Shown here: positions 1-11,501 of the stretch, piece by piece
Layout of the letters: every line of letters starts with the position of its first letter
How positions within the stretch are numbered: the first letter of the stretch is position 1
DNA from: Nymphaea colorata
Lineage: Eukaryota > Streptophyta > Magnoliopsida > Nymphaeales > Nymphaeaceae
DNA: 64,000 bases
Direction of reading: 5' to 3'
Assembly (NCBI RefSeq): GCF_008831285.2
Contig: NC_045146.1
Coordinates: 2,942,001 to 3,006,000 of the forward strand
Translations under genes and position numbers: made by a program
The notes under the pieces: model-generated
Database searches by the model: none
What the model saw: only the letters and a program-made list of their open reading frames with translations
Told to the model about the DNA's origin: nothing

Positions 1-59
1 AAGAGGCCGTTTTTCTGTGTTGGGCAGTAGGGAACCCCCGTCTTCCAGATTTTCAGTAG

Positions 60-770
60 GTGGGCATTTTTGTCCTTTTACGGCAAGTCAATTTTTGAGA
101 TTTCATTTTTGCCCTTACCCTTATCATGGTTCTTTACCATTTCATCGCCAAAGGTATTTTTATCATTTCCGCAACCTTAACATGCTCAACTATTATGATC
201 CATTTAACTGTTTAGCAACTGTTATTCATTGGTGTCACTTAAATGACAGACAGGTAGAGACGAAACTAGAAAATTTTCATCAAATTAAAGTTTTTAAATT
301 TTTTAAATTTTAATTAGAGCCGAAATATCATTTTTCATAAAATTTTCAAAAATTGACATATAGTTTTTTTTTTAATAAAAATTAAAGTAGAGTTAAGACC
401 CATGCGAACCCTAAGTTGGCTCTTTAAGCAGGAAAAGGACATTTTCTTGTCTTTTTACAATATTCAATTTTTGAGATTCCATTTTTACCCTGTATGTTTT
501 AGAATTACCATTTCACTATTAAAGGTATATTCATGGTTTCCATAGCCTTAAAAACACTCCAGTACTTTGATCCGCGTCACCTCAATGGTTTTATGCAGTG
601 CAGCCAACATGATGGGGACCCGTCATTAGATGGGCAATTTTTTTGACCGAGTTAAAATTGGAACCAGTCTCCCACATTTTGACTGAGGGGCATTTTTTGT
701 CTTTTTACAATGAGTCAATTTTTGAGATTCCATTTTTACCCTTGCTCGTTGAAAAAGGTATTTTGAGAGC
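60..770 (+). repeat. Three spaced copies of a short AT-rich repeat
   Basis: A block beginning GGGCATTTTTGTCCTTTTAC and ending near GATTCCATTTTTACCC occurs at about 60, 437 and 687. Copies 1 and 2 stay alignable for about 180 bp, through ACCATTTCA...AAAGGTAT and a TTGATCC-like end. Copy 3 is shorter. The spacing (about 375 and 250 bp) is unequal, so this is not a clean tandem array. The family is not recognised and no coding frame is shared. Confidence 0.6.
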
Positions 771-1370
771 TCCTAAGACGCTCGGCCATTCCCATCCCAA
801 TCCATCTACCCGTTTCGCAAACGTTCGTTCTTTCTTGCGTGTGGGGGCCAACTCCGGGTCGTTTTCTCGTTAGACCAAGGCATGATTGGGCCTTTGCTTT
901 GTGGGGCCCACCAATAGGGAGCACCTCTCCCGTGATCGGACCGGGGGATTTGAAGACCGTGATCGACCGTCACGGGGTCTGCGAGGTGGCACATTAATTA
1001 CCACTTACCACTACGAGACGCGTTGCGAAACGGCTGACTTGGCATGACGTCATTGGCAAAGAATAATAGAGAGAGAAAACCTCACTGAAAAAAGAAAAAG
1101 AATTCAATTTTATCACCATATAACCGAAGCAGTGAAGTCATAGGCAATCTCAAAATGGAACTGGTTATATCTGAACTCAAGCGGCTGATGTTAGTCAAGC
1201 AAAGAATCAAATATCTAGAATAAACGATCTTTAAAATTTTCAATCGGTACATTATTTTTATATTTGTTGCTCCACGTGAACAAAAGAAATATTTCATTTT
1301 ACCGTCCGACTAAAAGCCGAAGCCTTCATTTTTTCCTTCATGTCTTCAAGATAGCAAACCTACTTTTTTT

Positions 1371-1545
1371 GAAGGGCCGGCCCTCATTAGATTTTAAAAA
1401 ATTCAAAAAGTTGTATATAAATTTTAAACATTATGGTTTAACGTATATAAAAAAATGAAAAATCTATTTTGGCTCTTCTTAAAATTTTGAAACTATAGTT
1501 CAGCCCCTCCAATGAAAACTTCTTGACATCGCTCATGGGTCAAAA
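1371..1545. repeat. Dispersed AT-rich repeat, family shared with 39040-39190
   Basis: The order of motifs TTTAACATTATGGTTTAACGT, TATATAAAAAAATGAAAAAT, CTTAAAATTTTGAAA and CAGCCCCT recurs, diverged, at about 39040-39190. A shorter inverted piece lies at 3195-3245. It behaves as an old dispersed transposon remnant. I cannot name the family. Confidence 0.5.
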
Positions 1546-3965
1546 GCTCAAAATGGAGACTAGCCACTTTCCATGCGTCGTAGCCGCAACCCCTTTAATA
1601 TTCAATTTTTAAAAAACAGTTTTATTAGATATCAAAACCAAATCGAATTTATTGATATCCCTAGTTATCTTAGTGGTGTTGTCCCTCTTAAGCTATGGTG
1701 AACTCACCTGATCACTTCAGACTACTAATAATAAGGGCGTTAATTAAGAATCTGTGTAGCTTTAATTTGGTTTTGGTTACGGTCACAACCCCCTGATCAC
1801 TCCACAGTAGGCATGTCACTAGATTATAGTGACCTGTCAAGTTATTGAATACAACTAACATACATGTACAATATAAGCATCAACATTTATTTATTTACTT
1901 ATATATATCAAATGTAAATAGATACTTGTCTCCGGTTTTTATGACAGTAACTTTTTATGCTGTAAATAGGACATGCTAATATGCAAGACGAAGCATTGTA
2001 GAAACACCACCTAATGAACATAAAATAGCCCTAGATCCTTAGAGATACGGGAACGGAAAAAAAAAAAATTGGCCTTCACTCGGGTGGTAGAATTTCTTCC
2101 CACTCACCCAACATACAAGACTTGTGTACATGTGAATCATTTTATTTGTGACTAAAATATAATTCAAATCTTCCAAAAAAACCAAAATTAATATTTTATA
2201 CATTATTATGTCCAAATATAGGAAGTGGGTCTTTATCATCCATTATAATCCAGTCTTAGAAACTTTTTTTCCTTTCATATAGCATTTTCTGTGCTTGTAA
2301 ATAATATTAATTTATGTCGAACTATGTCAAAATAACTTTCAACAAAATAACTTTCAATGCAATCCTGCTGGGGGGGGGTCAGGCCTCCGACCTTATTATT
2401 GAAGAAATATGAACAAAAAATACAAAACCTGTGGAAGGACTGAACAGAGTAGATTCTAAAGCAAAAAACAGAGAGCACAACTTTGGATTGCAAAAAATAA
2501 AAGAGAAATAACAATCCCTATTTCTTTAGAGGGATTTTGGCAATTAAATTAAGTTGATCTTAAATATCAAAACTAGTTAGTGAATGTTTATTCAACTATT
2601 GCTTCAAGAATGTGCATGAAAGAACTTGATTATATTCGCAACTTAATTTCATATCCCGTCTAAGTGAGAAAAATATTTTAAACAAAATCGCCATGTTGAT
2701 CATATTCATATGTTAAAAACCAAAAATAATGAAAAATAAAAAAAATAAATGAAATTTATTTAAATTTTCCACATTTAATAGAAGTGGATGAGAGAGAGAC
2801 GATCTTCTATGAGTGAGAGAGAGAAAGGGCGATAAGAGAGTTTTTTAAGCGAATGAGTTGTAATGAGCTGGTCGATCAGATTCTGCTTGGCTTTGCCTCG
2901 TGTACGAGAGGAAAAGCCTTTTTTTTTTTTTCCATATGCATCCCAATCTTAAGGGAACATGGACATATTCATGCTTATATTTTGCTTATTAAACATTCAA
3001 AGCAGTCATTTTCTAAATTTTCCAATGGAAGCTCTTTTACTTTCTAATTAAATGGCTTAACCACGATAAAGGTAGAGGTCCAAGAGTAGCATAGCTGGTC
3101 GTCGGATCCAGCGGGTTGGCAAGAGCATCGTTATCGGTTTGATTTTCACGAGTACTATTCTTTTGAACAGCAAATAGTAAAAATGCATAAGGTATTTAAG
3201 AAGGAATTTTTTGTTGCAATGATCAAACTATAGTTTCAAAATTTTAAAAAGAGCTGTTTCGAATATAAACACACCAAAGATGTTTCACAAAAAGGTACCA
3301 AATAAAAAAATTAATAACAAAATAGAAAACACAAAGTTGGAAAAAGAAAAGTTTATGTACAGGGAGGCATATGCATGCTTTTCAAAAGTTACAAAGCACC
3401 TTTCTTTTCTTCTTCCTTATAAGGAAAGAAACGTTTGATTTCCCTTCATTTTACTTTATCCTGCTTGTGTTCATAGAATGTCCAAGCAGCTCTCGAAAGT
3501 GAATCTTATTGTCGCTTCAAAAAGGGTGAAAAATGCAAATTCTTTGCCTTGATACGACGGCAAGTATCAACATAAAGCTCAATCGGCCATGAACACAATC
3601 AGTCATGTTTCTTTCCCACTGTGTCATCTTTCTTTAGATCTTGCAAGCTGCATGATATGCCTTGAACGTTTTTTTGTTTGTATACTTCTTTTTAATGAAA
3701 AATTTGTGCATCTAAATAGGCTAGCATTTTGAACTAAGTTTTAGCATCTTATATATTTTTGGCACAGTAGGTTATTTGTTATGGCACATAAAAAGGGATC
3801 GCATGTTATGGGTGAAAAATGATCAAAATGGTCATGTCAACTAATTGGAAGTCTCTCCTTGAAAGAGCCAAAATAGTATGGATCAAAAAAAGGCCCAATA
3901 AAATGAATAAGGAAAATGATAAGAAATCACAAGACATATGGAAAATTTTATTTCAACCAGGTTGC
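1546..3965. other. AT-rich intergenic DNA, no gene seen
   Basis: The stretch holds homopolymer runs and short spurious open frames only. None of them shows a recognisable domain. Apart from the inverted repeat piece near 3195-3245 I see no structure here. Confidence 0.5.
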
Positions 3966-4100
3966 GGTTGCGGTAGCCTCTGACTCGTATCTAGGCAAAA
4001 GCTGATTGTATGGACAGGTCTGTGTATCTTGTGGTTGCGGCAGCCTCTGACTCGTATCTAGGCAAAAGCTGGGTTGTATGGACAGGTCTGTATATCTTTG
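3966..4100. repeat. 67-bp tandem duplication
   Basis: Two head-to-tail copies of a 67-bp unit starting GGTTGCGG(T/C)AGCCTCTGAC begin at 3966 and 4033. They differ at only a few positions, including GATTG against GGGTTG, so the duplication is fairly recent. It lies upstream of the PDV1-like gene with no visible coding role. Confidence 0.85.
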
Positions 4101-4758
4101 CATCCTCCACAAGTTCATGTGTTTGGCACATACGTCAGGAGCTCAATAAGAGTGAATTAATGTGGACACCATAATTTTAATGAAAAGAAAGAACTTTTAA
4201 CAAAGCATGCTCAAAATTTGTTGAAATCACAGTCACATAAAATGTGTTTTTCGAAAAAAAATAAGATAAATTAAATGGCCGTTCAAAACTTAAAAAATGT
4301 TTTTTTTAAATGTTAAAAACGAAAAAAAGGTGTTTTTTTTAGTTTTATTTTTTGAAATGCACAGCTTTTTTCATTTTTTATTTATTGCAAATCTATTTAT
4401 TTTTTATCTTATTAGTTTCTCATTTATTTTATTTTTATTTTTTAAAAAAATTACCATATTTTTTTCTGTTTTTTTAAGCTCGTCGTAGAAAAATCTCACA
4501 ATTTAAACTCTAAAAGGTTATTTGTGATTATAATTGAAACAACAAAACTTAATTATGTTTTTATTTTTTTTATCGAAGGCAGCACTTTTTATCGTATGTA
4601 ATTTAAAAGATAAAGTCGAGCCTTTTTATTATTTTCATCAAAATTAGGCGTACTTGCGTAAGAATTTTTCTAAACAAAATATATGAAATGGAAGGAGCAG
4701 GAAATGCTCTCAAGAGAGAGAGACGACCGCGGGACTCCTTCCCTCCCTCTCTCTCGTC
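4101..4758 (+). promoter_or_regulatory. Upstream region of the PDV1-like gene
   Basis: AT-rich DNA leads into a CT/GA-rich leader at about 4700-4757 (runs of CTCTCT and GAGAGA) just before the start codon, a common plant 5'UTR composition. No convincing TATA box could be fixed, so the extent of the promoter is inferred from position only. Confidence 0.35.
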
Positions 4759-7422
4759 ATGAGAAGTGTCTCTTATATGGGTGCAGAAAACCTCAATGCA
4801 AGCATTCAGAAATCTGAGGAACTGCATGAGAAGCTCGAGGCAGCCATTAGACGCATCTCAGAGCAGCACGCACCTTCTCTTTTCCCCGACCTGGAGGAAT
4901 CCCTCTGCTTCTGTGCCCGACAAGGCCATGGAGGACGGTTACAGCTCGAGCCCTGTGAATTTCCACGCTGTCCGTGGCTCGAATGCAGGAGTTTGGCGGC
5001 AATAAGAGACGCGCTGCGGGTCTTCCAAGAGTGGCTTCGCTTCTTGGAGGTTAGTTCGGAACAATAGTCTGTAGGCCGTGAACCGATTTCTCAGGTTGGC
5101 TCGAACCCAGAAAGACTCGGCTGTGGAAGGGAGATGTATGCAGGTGAGAGTTGTATGGCTCAATCGAGAGAGAGTACATATCAACCTGTCCTGATCCCGA
5201 GTCGAGTTTGAGTTGAAAATCCTTTTTCCTTGACATTTGGATGGGTTTTCTTATGTTTCTGTGTATTTTTTCCCTTGTTTTTGAGAATAGGAGTTCAGGA
5301 AAGTTTTGAAGGAAGTCGGTTTTTTCTGATACGGTTGAAATTTCTCTTGTTTGTTATTTTCATTTAAAATCTTTTTCTTGTTGATCTATTTATGACTTTT
5401 TGAATCACTCCTTTTGATTTTGAAATGCTTGTAATTCTCTTCTTGACCCGTTTGATTAATGTATTAGTGTTGGCATGTTTTACATATAGCGAGAGAGAGA
5501 AAGAGGGAGAGAGAGGGAAAGAGAGAGAGATTATTTTATTATTGAAGTGTTGGTGGGGGTGATTATTTTGTTGATAAGAGAATTTTCATGGCCAGAAAAA
5601 TTTGTAGAGTCGTCGTTGTCGGCGGCCACCATCTTCCCATCTTTAGTTCTTCATGGGTCGGCTTTGTTTGTCTTACGTCTTCATTTGCTTTGAGCCAAAA
5701 GTTGTGGCTAAATATTCCCCAAGAGAAACCAATATTTCTTCCAATTCCAACCGCCGATGTTGAGATTGTCGATTTATGAAACTATGGGCCCCATTGCCTC
5801 TGTAATGAAGTTAAACAGTTAGAACGAGAGGCAAATAATGCAGGGAGAGCAGTATTGATGTTCATAGGAATGTAAAGTTCCAAAATTGTATCTAAATTAC
5901 CTTTTTGGTTTATTTATCTGTGCTCTTTTGCTTCAGAGTGAGACATGCCACAGTTTTATATAAAAAACGAGTGACTCTGTTGATAGTGTAGCAATCTATG
6001 CTTGGTAAAGACTCTAGTTACAGCAGATTGGCTAACGGGAACATGGATCAATGCAAGAAGAATAAACCACCTAACTAGCAGTCTCTCCAATCACTTGTCA
6101 TCATGTTACATAGGTCTAATGTTCATATCCTTTGGTAATAAACTGGTAGCAGTCCACCTAAACCCAACTTTCCATCCCAAAAGGAAAACTCTGTAACTAG
6201 AAAAATATTCCTCATGTGTTTCAGTGCTTTAATTGGTTCCTGCAAGTTGCTAGAACTAGAGAGAGAAATTTTGACCACACAGAGAGCTAAGCAGAGTATG
6301 TGAGACTCCATGTCTCAATGTTTAGATGGCGCAATATGAAATTGCAGCTTCTGGTCATGCTGTTCTCTCTAGCAGTTGGACTAGTTTTAATTGTAATTTC
6401 CACACAAAGACAGGCATGATCATGGCTACATCTCTTCATATACCAGTAATTTCTCATCTTGTGGATTCGGACATGAGATAAACACACTAGTCAATAACTG
6501 GAAATTTCTCCACCATAACAGGAAAGCTCAACTTGATTGGAAAAGGTTCCAAAACGTTAGGTAGGTAAAAGTAACCTCAATATTGGTTGAAGATATCACC
6601 ATGACAAATAGCCAAAACCACTTTCATGGTTATTTCTCTCTGAACCTCCATCTCCTCCTCTCAAGACACCCAGCCACGTGCTAACACTCTTACACTCCAG
6701 GAGGCCTTCTCTACCAACCTGTGCTGCCTTTCAACTAGCAACTTTTTTGTCACTCTAAATTCCTAGCTTTCTACCTCTTACAGTATCCAATCTACCATGC
6801 TCCTGTGACACTTTTCTTATTTTCTGCATCAATTTATTGAAAAATGACTTAACACTGTTGCTAACACACTGAAAGTGCGGATGCTTCTCAGAGGTTGGAA
6901 ACTCAGCAGCATGTAGAAAGATGTGCAGCGCTTGTACGATTTGAGCAGACCAGACAATTCCTTATTCATAGGCTTGTGGAACACAATGGAAGAGATTTTT
7001 CTGTCATTCAACAGGCACTGGAATTTGCAAGAGCGAATGGGGAAGTTGCCAATATATGTTCTGAGGGACCATTTGCTGATAACAAGACTCTGCGTTTGCA
7101 AAAAAACAGTACTGGTTCTAATGTGAAGCTCCCAAAAGGCTTTGTGTCCTTGATGAACTCCTCCCTCCAGGTCATGATGAAGCCACTAAAGTTGCAGAAG
7201 GCTGCTGGAGTGATTCTGAGGCTAGGAGTAGCTGCTAGTGGGCTGCTTCTAGCACTAAAACTGCAGGGAAGATGCCAGACATCCCTGAAGGTGCTTAAGA
7301 TAATGCCTAAAACAAATGCTGGTCATCGAAGAAAGAGCCAATTTCTCATGAATTCTGCGATTGGAGGAAGAGCACAACAAATCCAAAGCTTTTCTATGGA
7401 TGTATCCCATGGAAGGGGTTGA
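4759..7422 (+). CDS. PDV1: PDV1-like plastid division protein (2 exons)
   Basis: Exons are 4759-5049 and 6892-7422. The donor is GAG|GTTAGT and the acceptor TTCTCAG, phase 0, giving 273 aa; Arabidopsis PDV1 has 272. The homology crosses the splice without a gap: exon 1 ends SLAAIRDALRVFQEWLRFLE, and exon 2 opens RLETQQHVERC followed by RFEQTRQFLIHRLVEHNGRD, matching the PDV1 coiled-coil block. An N-terminal amphipathic segment lies at about residues 11-35. One transmembrane helix is at about 201-222 (core GVILRLGVAASGLLLALKL), and the protein ends SHGRG. From family knowledge, PDV1 is a plastid outer-envelope protein whose cytosolic coiled coil recruits the dynamin ARC5/DRP5B, while its tail meets PARC6 through the C-terminal glycine, which is kept here. 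The start could also be Met7. No frameshift or stop interrupts either exon. Confidence 0.88.
5491..5531. repeat. GA-rich microsatellite in the PDV1 intron
   Basis: An imperfect (GA)n run lies within the 1842-bp intron of the PDV1-like gene (5050-6891). The rest of that intron contains only short frames with no recognisable domain. Confidence 0.8.
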
Positions 7423-8636
7423 TGTTCGCTTCATAGATGGTAGATTGGTAGTTATACTAGGCCATTTTTTAACTGTTTTCTTAATGGTTTCCCATCCGAG
7501 ATGGGTTTCCAATAGGAAAGAAGTAAAATTTTTTTTGAGTTGGGTTGAGTGGCACGGTCACAGGTATGAAATCATTTTTTGGTTGTCGTCGAGAGGACTT
7601 TTTTTTTTTTTGCTTGCAAGTTGTAACTGTCCCATAGAGTTTTCTTTGTTCTTTAGGGAGATGATTTCAGATTGCTTAAATACTTGTGCTTTAAATGTAT
7701 AGATTCATTCCGCAGATTTAATATGAACTTTGTCAGTGAGACACTACACTTGTTTACTACTTTCTTTTTTCCCTTGCTCAACTGTAGTGAAATATGTGTG
7801 TGTAACAGATCTTCTGGAAGTAATACAAAACCGTTTTCATAATTGAATGTGTGTGTCCTAATCTAATGCAGGATTTTAGAGATCTTAGTTATTCCCAGGA
7901 AATTCAGATGCCAAGTCAATGGTCTGAACGGCTCGATAGTGGTGCTATTGTTCCTACCTCTTCAGTTTTTTTCAATTCTGTAGTATGAAATATCAAACTC
8001 GACACTAACTGACCTATGCCAGATTAGAGAAGGCTAGATAACAATGGCACAGAAAGCCGGAACCAGAAGGGTGTATTCCTGCAGCTTGAGAAAGAAAGAA
8101 TCAGAATAGAGATGACATGATTGTGATATTGAACAGTGTTCCATGCCAGTAATCAGGATTAGAGTACCTCGAGTTGGCCAAGTCTTCCTTTTCCCTCTGC
8201 ATCGTGTTATCTTGCAGACTGTCCTCATTTTCAAAACTGGTCAGCAACTTGGTCTCTGTTCTTAGCTTGGCTTTTGATGAAAGGGAAGAATAAATTCTGG
8301 GATGGGTCCAAAATAATACAGCCACCTTGGTTACTGATTTCGGTCACACCAGCACCGACTGAGGCTCATAAACTATCCATTGCAATAACATTCAGGTTTC
8401 TTACTTCCCTGCGCTTCTGTGGCTGAGCATTTCTCTTGATAACAAGAGCTCCACCAACATGGCTAGAGATTCGACTAAAGTTCTTCGGGTTGAAGAGGGT
8501 TAAGTATTCAATCCCCAAGGTTTGTCGCTTGACAGAAACTGGTAAGGATCTGCTTAATCCCAGCTTGCTCTGGCAAGAGGGAGACACACACACACTCTCT
8601 CTCAGGTAAAGCTGTAAGTCTAAATACATGACTTTG
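7423..8636. other. PDV1 3' flank with an unidentified gene-like fragment
   Basis: The first few hundred bases are presumably 3'UTR. On the minus strand at about 8170-8330 there is a short hydrophilic frame (SSKAKLRTETKLL, then QREKEDLANSR) ending at a plausible donor CGAG|GTACTC, and another open stretch runs from 8366 to about 8560. They look like exon remains, but I do not recognise the family and the frames do not join into a gene. Confidence 0.3.
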
Positions 8637-8913
8637 TGATAGCCTCTACCTCTGCAGAGACACTCAGGTAAAGCTGTTAACTCACGGACACCTCGATAAC
8701 TAAGGAAATTAGGGCAAATCCCCTCTCCAGAAGGTTTACATATCATTACTCAAAAGGCTAACTACTTCGGTCACCTCCCAACAACATATATGGGTGATCA
8801 TATTTGGGTAATTAAAAGAGATGCAACCCAATACATTGGACAGACCTGACTCATGTATTGTCTATATTTTGCTCTTTTATTACGAGATCTAGACTTTTAT
8901 TGGGTTGCTGTCA
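8637..8913 (-). repeat. 3' LTR of the gypsy element (shortened)
   Basis: It is collinear with the right LTR at both ends (TGATAGCCTC..., then GGGTAATTAAAAGA...GCTGTCA) but lacks about 125 bp from the middle. It is therefore 277 bp against 402 bp. Confidence 0.8.
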
Positions 8914-9020
8914 ATTGCCTCCCTCTCAGGACCAGCACTTTGTCCTCAAGGTTTGAAGTTGGGAAAGCATTGTTGTAATGCTGTTGATTCTTCCCAAGTA
9001 GGCTCAGGAGCATTTTCTCC

Positions 9021-9428
9021 CTACCATTCGATCAACCACTGAGTGTGGGAATTGCCAGACCTTCGAACAGAACACTGTTGGAGCACCCTTAATGGCTGGG
9101 GGTTGTCATGGCTGGTCGTCGGAAGTGGACCCAGTTCCAACTTTTGTTCCTTTCGTTGGTAGCATGGCTTGAGTCTTGAGACGTGGACGTAGCGAAGAGC
9201 TGAGGCAGCTGGTAAGATTAGTATGTAAGCCACTCTGCTAACTTGGCCTTGCCCAGCATACCAAGCAGTCAGTTTGTGCACGCCAGCAGATTTGCGTGCT
9301 ACTTTGCCTGCAGGAAAACTTTTCAGATACACCCAATCTCCTGTCTTAAACTCCTTGTCCATGCAGCGTTGATCATGTTGTTGTGCCATTCGGTTATGGG
9401 CAGCACCTAATCGAACCTTGTTTACACC
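9021..9428 (-). pseudogene. Gypsy integrase C-terminal / chromodomain-like region
   Basis: The minus-strand frame reads GAAHNRMAQQHDQRCMD, then EFKTGDWVYLKSFPAGKVA and YVHVSRLKPCYQ. This is the usual end of a gypsy polyprotein after the integrase core: a GDWVYLK beta-barrel, then HVSxLKP. It is separated from the core by the MITE at 9432-9875, whose bases supply the low-complexity start of the longer open frame in this area. Confidence 0.75.
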
Positions 9429-9431
9429 TAA

Positions 9432-9875
9432 CGCTTTGTTTGGTTGGAGGGAAAGGAAGGGATGGAAAGGGAGGGAATGGGAAGAGAATGGAAGAGAAGG
9501 GAAGAGAAATGGAAGGAATGGAAAGGAATGGAAAGAGTTGATTAAAAAGTTTGTTTGGATAGAAAGGAAAGGGAAATGAATGAAATGGAAAAAAAAGACT
9601 AAATAACACATGGATTTAGAAATGAGGGAAAAGAAAGAAGGGGTAGTATGAGAATAAAAAACTCTTCCACTTACCTTTCTTTCATTTCCTTTCCAATCTG
9701 TCCGATTTGAGAGGGAAGAGATTTACACTAAACAATCTCTCCCTTTCCTTTCCCTCCTTCTCTCCTTGCAGCCAAACACCTTTTACCCCTTTCCCTCCTT
9801 TCTAATTAACCAACCAAACAAAGGAGGAATTGTTCAATCCCTCCCTTTTCCTCCCTTTCCCTCCTACCAAACAGG
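9432..9875. mobile_element. PIF/Harbinger-like MITE inside the gypsy element
   Basis: The left end CGCTTTGTTTGGTTGGAGGG and the inverted right end CCTGTTTGGTAGGAGGG form imperfect TIRs that continue into purine/pyrimidine-rich subterminal arms. TAA flanks both sides (9429-9431 and 9876-9878), the 3-bp target duplication typical of Harbinger/Tourist elements. It encodes nothing. It splits the gypsy integrase reading region and is therefore younger than the gypsy insertion. Confidence 0.75.
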
Positions 9876-9889
9876 TAAGTCTTTATCAC

Positions 9890-10636
9890 AACAAAGTAGT
9901 TGAACACCTACTTCAGTTGCTGATCTCCTTGCAGGCTGTTAAGGTCAAGGGGTGATCTCCCATACACTACCTCAAACGGGGATACGCCTATAGCAGATTG
10001 TGTAGCTCTATTATATGCATATTCAGCCTAAGACAAATATTCATTCCATTTGTGGGGTTGTTGTTCTACATCACATCTTAAGTAAGTTTCCAGAATCATA
10101 TTCACAACCTCTGTTTGCCTATCCATTTGAGGATGGTATGCAGTACTTATGCATAGTTTCATTCCTTGCAGGGTAAACTAGTGCTACCAAAAGTTAATGA
10201 GGGACAAGGGATCTCGGTCACTTTAAATCGACCCTAGCCTGCCATAGAGCTTCCCGACTTGTTCCTGAAATGTTTTCTCCACATCCTTGGCTATGAACGG
10301 ATGTGACAATGATATAAAATGAACGTACATTGACAACCTGTCCACTACCACTAGCACCACATATTTCCCTTCGATCTCGATAACCCTTTGATGAAATCCA
10401 TCGAAAATGTCCTCCCAAATGCGCATCAAAATTGGTAAAGGATGTAGAAGTCTAGCAGGCTTCAATGTCTCATGTTTGTGCCTTTGACAAACGTCACACT
10501 GTTGAACATATTCCCGTACTTCCTTCTTCATTCCTGGCCAGTAGAATATGCGGCGAATACGTTTATATGTGCCTTCAATTCCCTGATGTCTGGTTTCCGG
10601 AGAATCATGGTATATGGAAATCAATTCTCTAGTCAA
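9890..10636 (-). pseudogene. Gypsy integrase core, degraded
   Basis: On the minus strand an HHCC-type zinc region (HQGIEGTYKRIRRIFYWPGM, then EVREYVQQCDVCQRHK) is followed by the catalytic core start (VVLVVVDRLSMYVHF). Further left the core continues in pieces resembling AEYAYNRATQS and SPFEVVYGR, interrupted by at least one stop (TAG in place of the usual Trp). The enzyme would cut and join retroelement DNA, but it is inactive as read. Confidence 0.8.
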
Positions 10637-10743
10637 CCCAGACTCTGGTGGTACATAATTTCTATTATGAAAATTAGAGGTATGGTTCTCCCCAGGTATG
10701 CTGGTAAGTCTTCACTGATTCTTCTTCCAGCCTCTTCTTAATG

Positions 10744-11085
10744 TTATTCACAGACACAACAGTCTGATAAGCTGCGTCTAGGCGGTTCCATATGTTTGCA
10801 ATTGGCCGAATAATGGTACAGAATAGGTGAGCAGTACCTATTGTTGTTTTTCCACTTCATATTGTCTTGAAAGTCCATCTGCTGCACTGTTTTGACATCC
10901 TTTCTTGTATCTAACTTCAAAGCCATAACCAGTTATCTTGAGTATCTATTTATGTTGGGTAGAGGTATGGATCTTATTTTCCATGTAATATCTTAAGTTG
11001 TGATGATCCGTGTACATAAAAACCTCCAACTGCTTTCGGAAGTTCTCCAGGACGGACAAGGTTTCTCTTGTCGCCATTGTTCCTT
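10744..11085 (-). pseudogene. Gypsy RNase H fragment, degraded
   Basis: The minus strand reads FRKQLEVFMYTDHHNLRYYM, then a broken frame resembling ITGYGFEVRYKKGCQNSAADGLSR, the typical end of a gypsy RNase H domain before integrase. Stops interrupt it. No upstream reverse transcriptase is left. Confidence 0.75.
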
Positions 11086-11099
11086 GCTCTGATACCAGT

Positions 11100-11501
11100 T
11101 GATAGCCTCCACCTCTGCAGAAACACTTAGGTAAAGTCGTTAACTCATGCACACCTCAATAGCTAAAGGAAATTAGGGCAAATCCCCTCTCTAGAGGGTG
11201 ACTCGGCCAACAATTGGCTTTTGGTCCTCACCCTTGTGACTACCTACGGTCATTTGGGAAATGGGCAAGAAGAAGCAACTGGTTTCAGAATCCCCCAAAC
11301 AAGAGGAGACCTCTCTAGCCAAGGGCCCAAGAGGCACCTCAAAACACGGATTCCGTGGTCACCTCCCGACTATATATAAGGGTGATTACATTTGGGTAAT
11401 TAAAAGACATTCTACCCAATACATGGAACAGACCAGATTCGTGTATTGTCTACATTCTGCCCTTTTATTACGAGACCTATACTTTTACTATTTTGCTGTC
11501 A
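11100..11501 (-). repeat. 5' LTR of the gypsy element
   Basis: This is the longer LTR copy (402 bp), read on the minus strand, with the PBS immediately inside it at 11086-11097. It shares both ends and about 275 bp with the left LTR. Confidence 0.8.

Larger units (their letters stand above)
8637..11501 (-). mobile_element. Internally deleted Ty3/gypsy LTR retrotransposon
   Basis: Two related LTRs (8637-8913 and 11100-11501) run from TGATAGCC to TTGCTGTCA on the + strand. On the minus strand the right LTR is followed by a primer-binding site TGGTATCAGAGC (at 11086-11097), complementary to initiator tRNA-Met. A purine tract (GAGAGGGAGGCAAT) abuts the left LTR. The order LTR, RNase H, integrase, LTR places the element on the minus strand. 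Gag, protease and most reverse transcriptase are missing, because the LTR/PBS runs almost directly into RNase H. The flanking 5-mers CTTTG and ATTTG match at 4 of 5 bases, so the target duplication is only probable. Confidence 0.85.

Noticed and set aside
5588-5779. 63-codon frame in the PDV1 intron
   Set aside because: It has no domain and lies within an intron whose borders fit the conserved protein exactly.
9394-9611. Phe/Pro/Ser-rich reading frame on the minus strand
   Set aside because: It is produced by the pyrimidine-rich arm of the MITE at 9432-9875, not by a gene.
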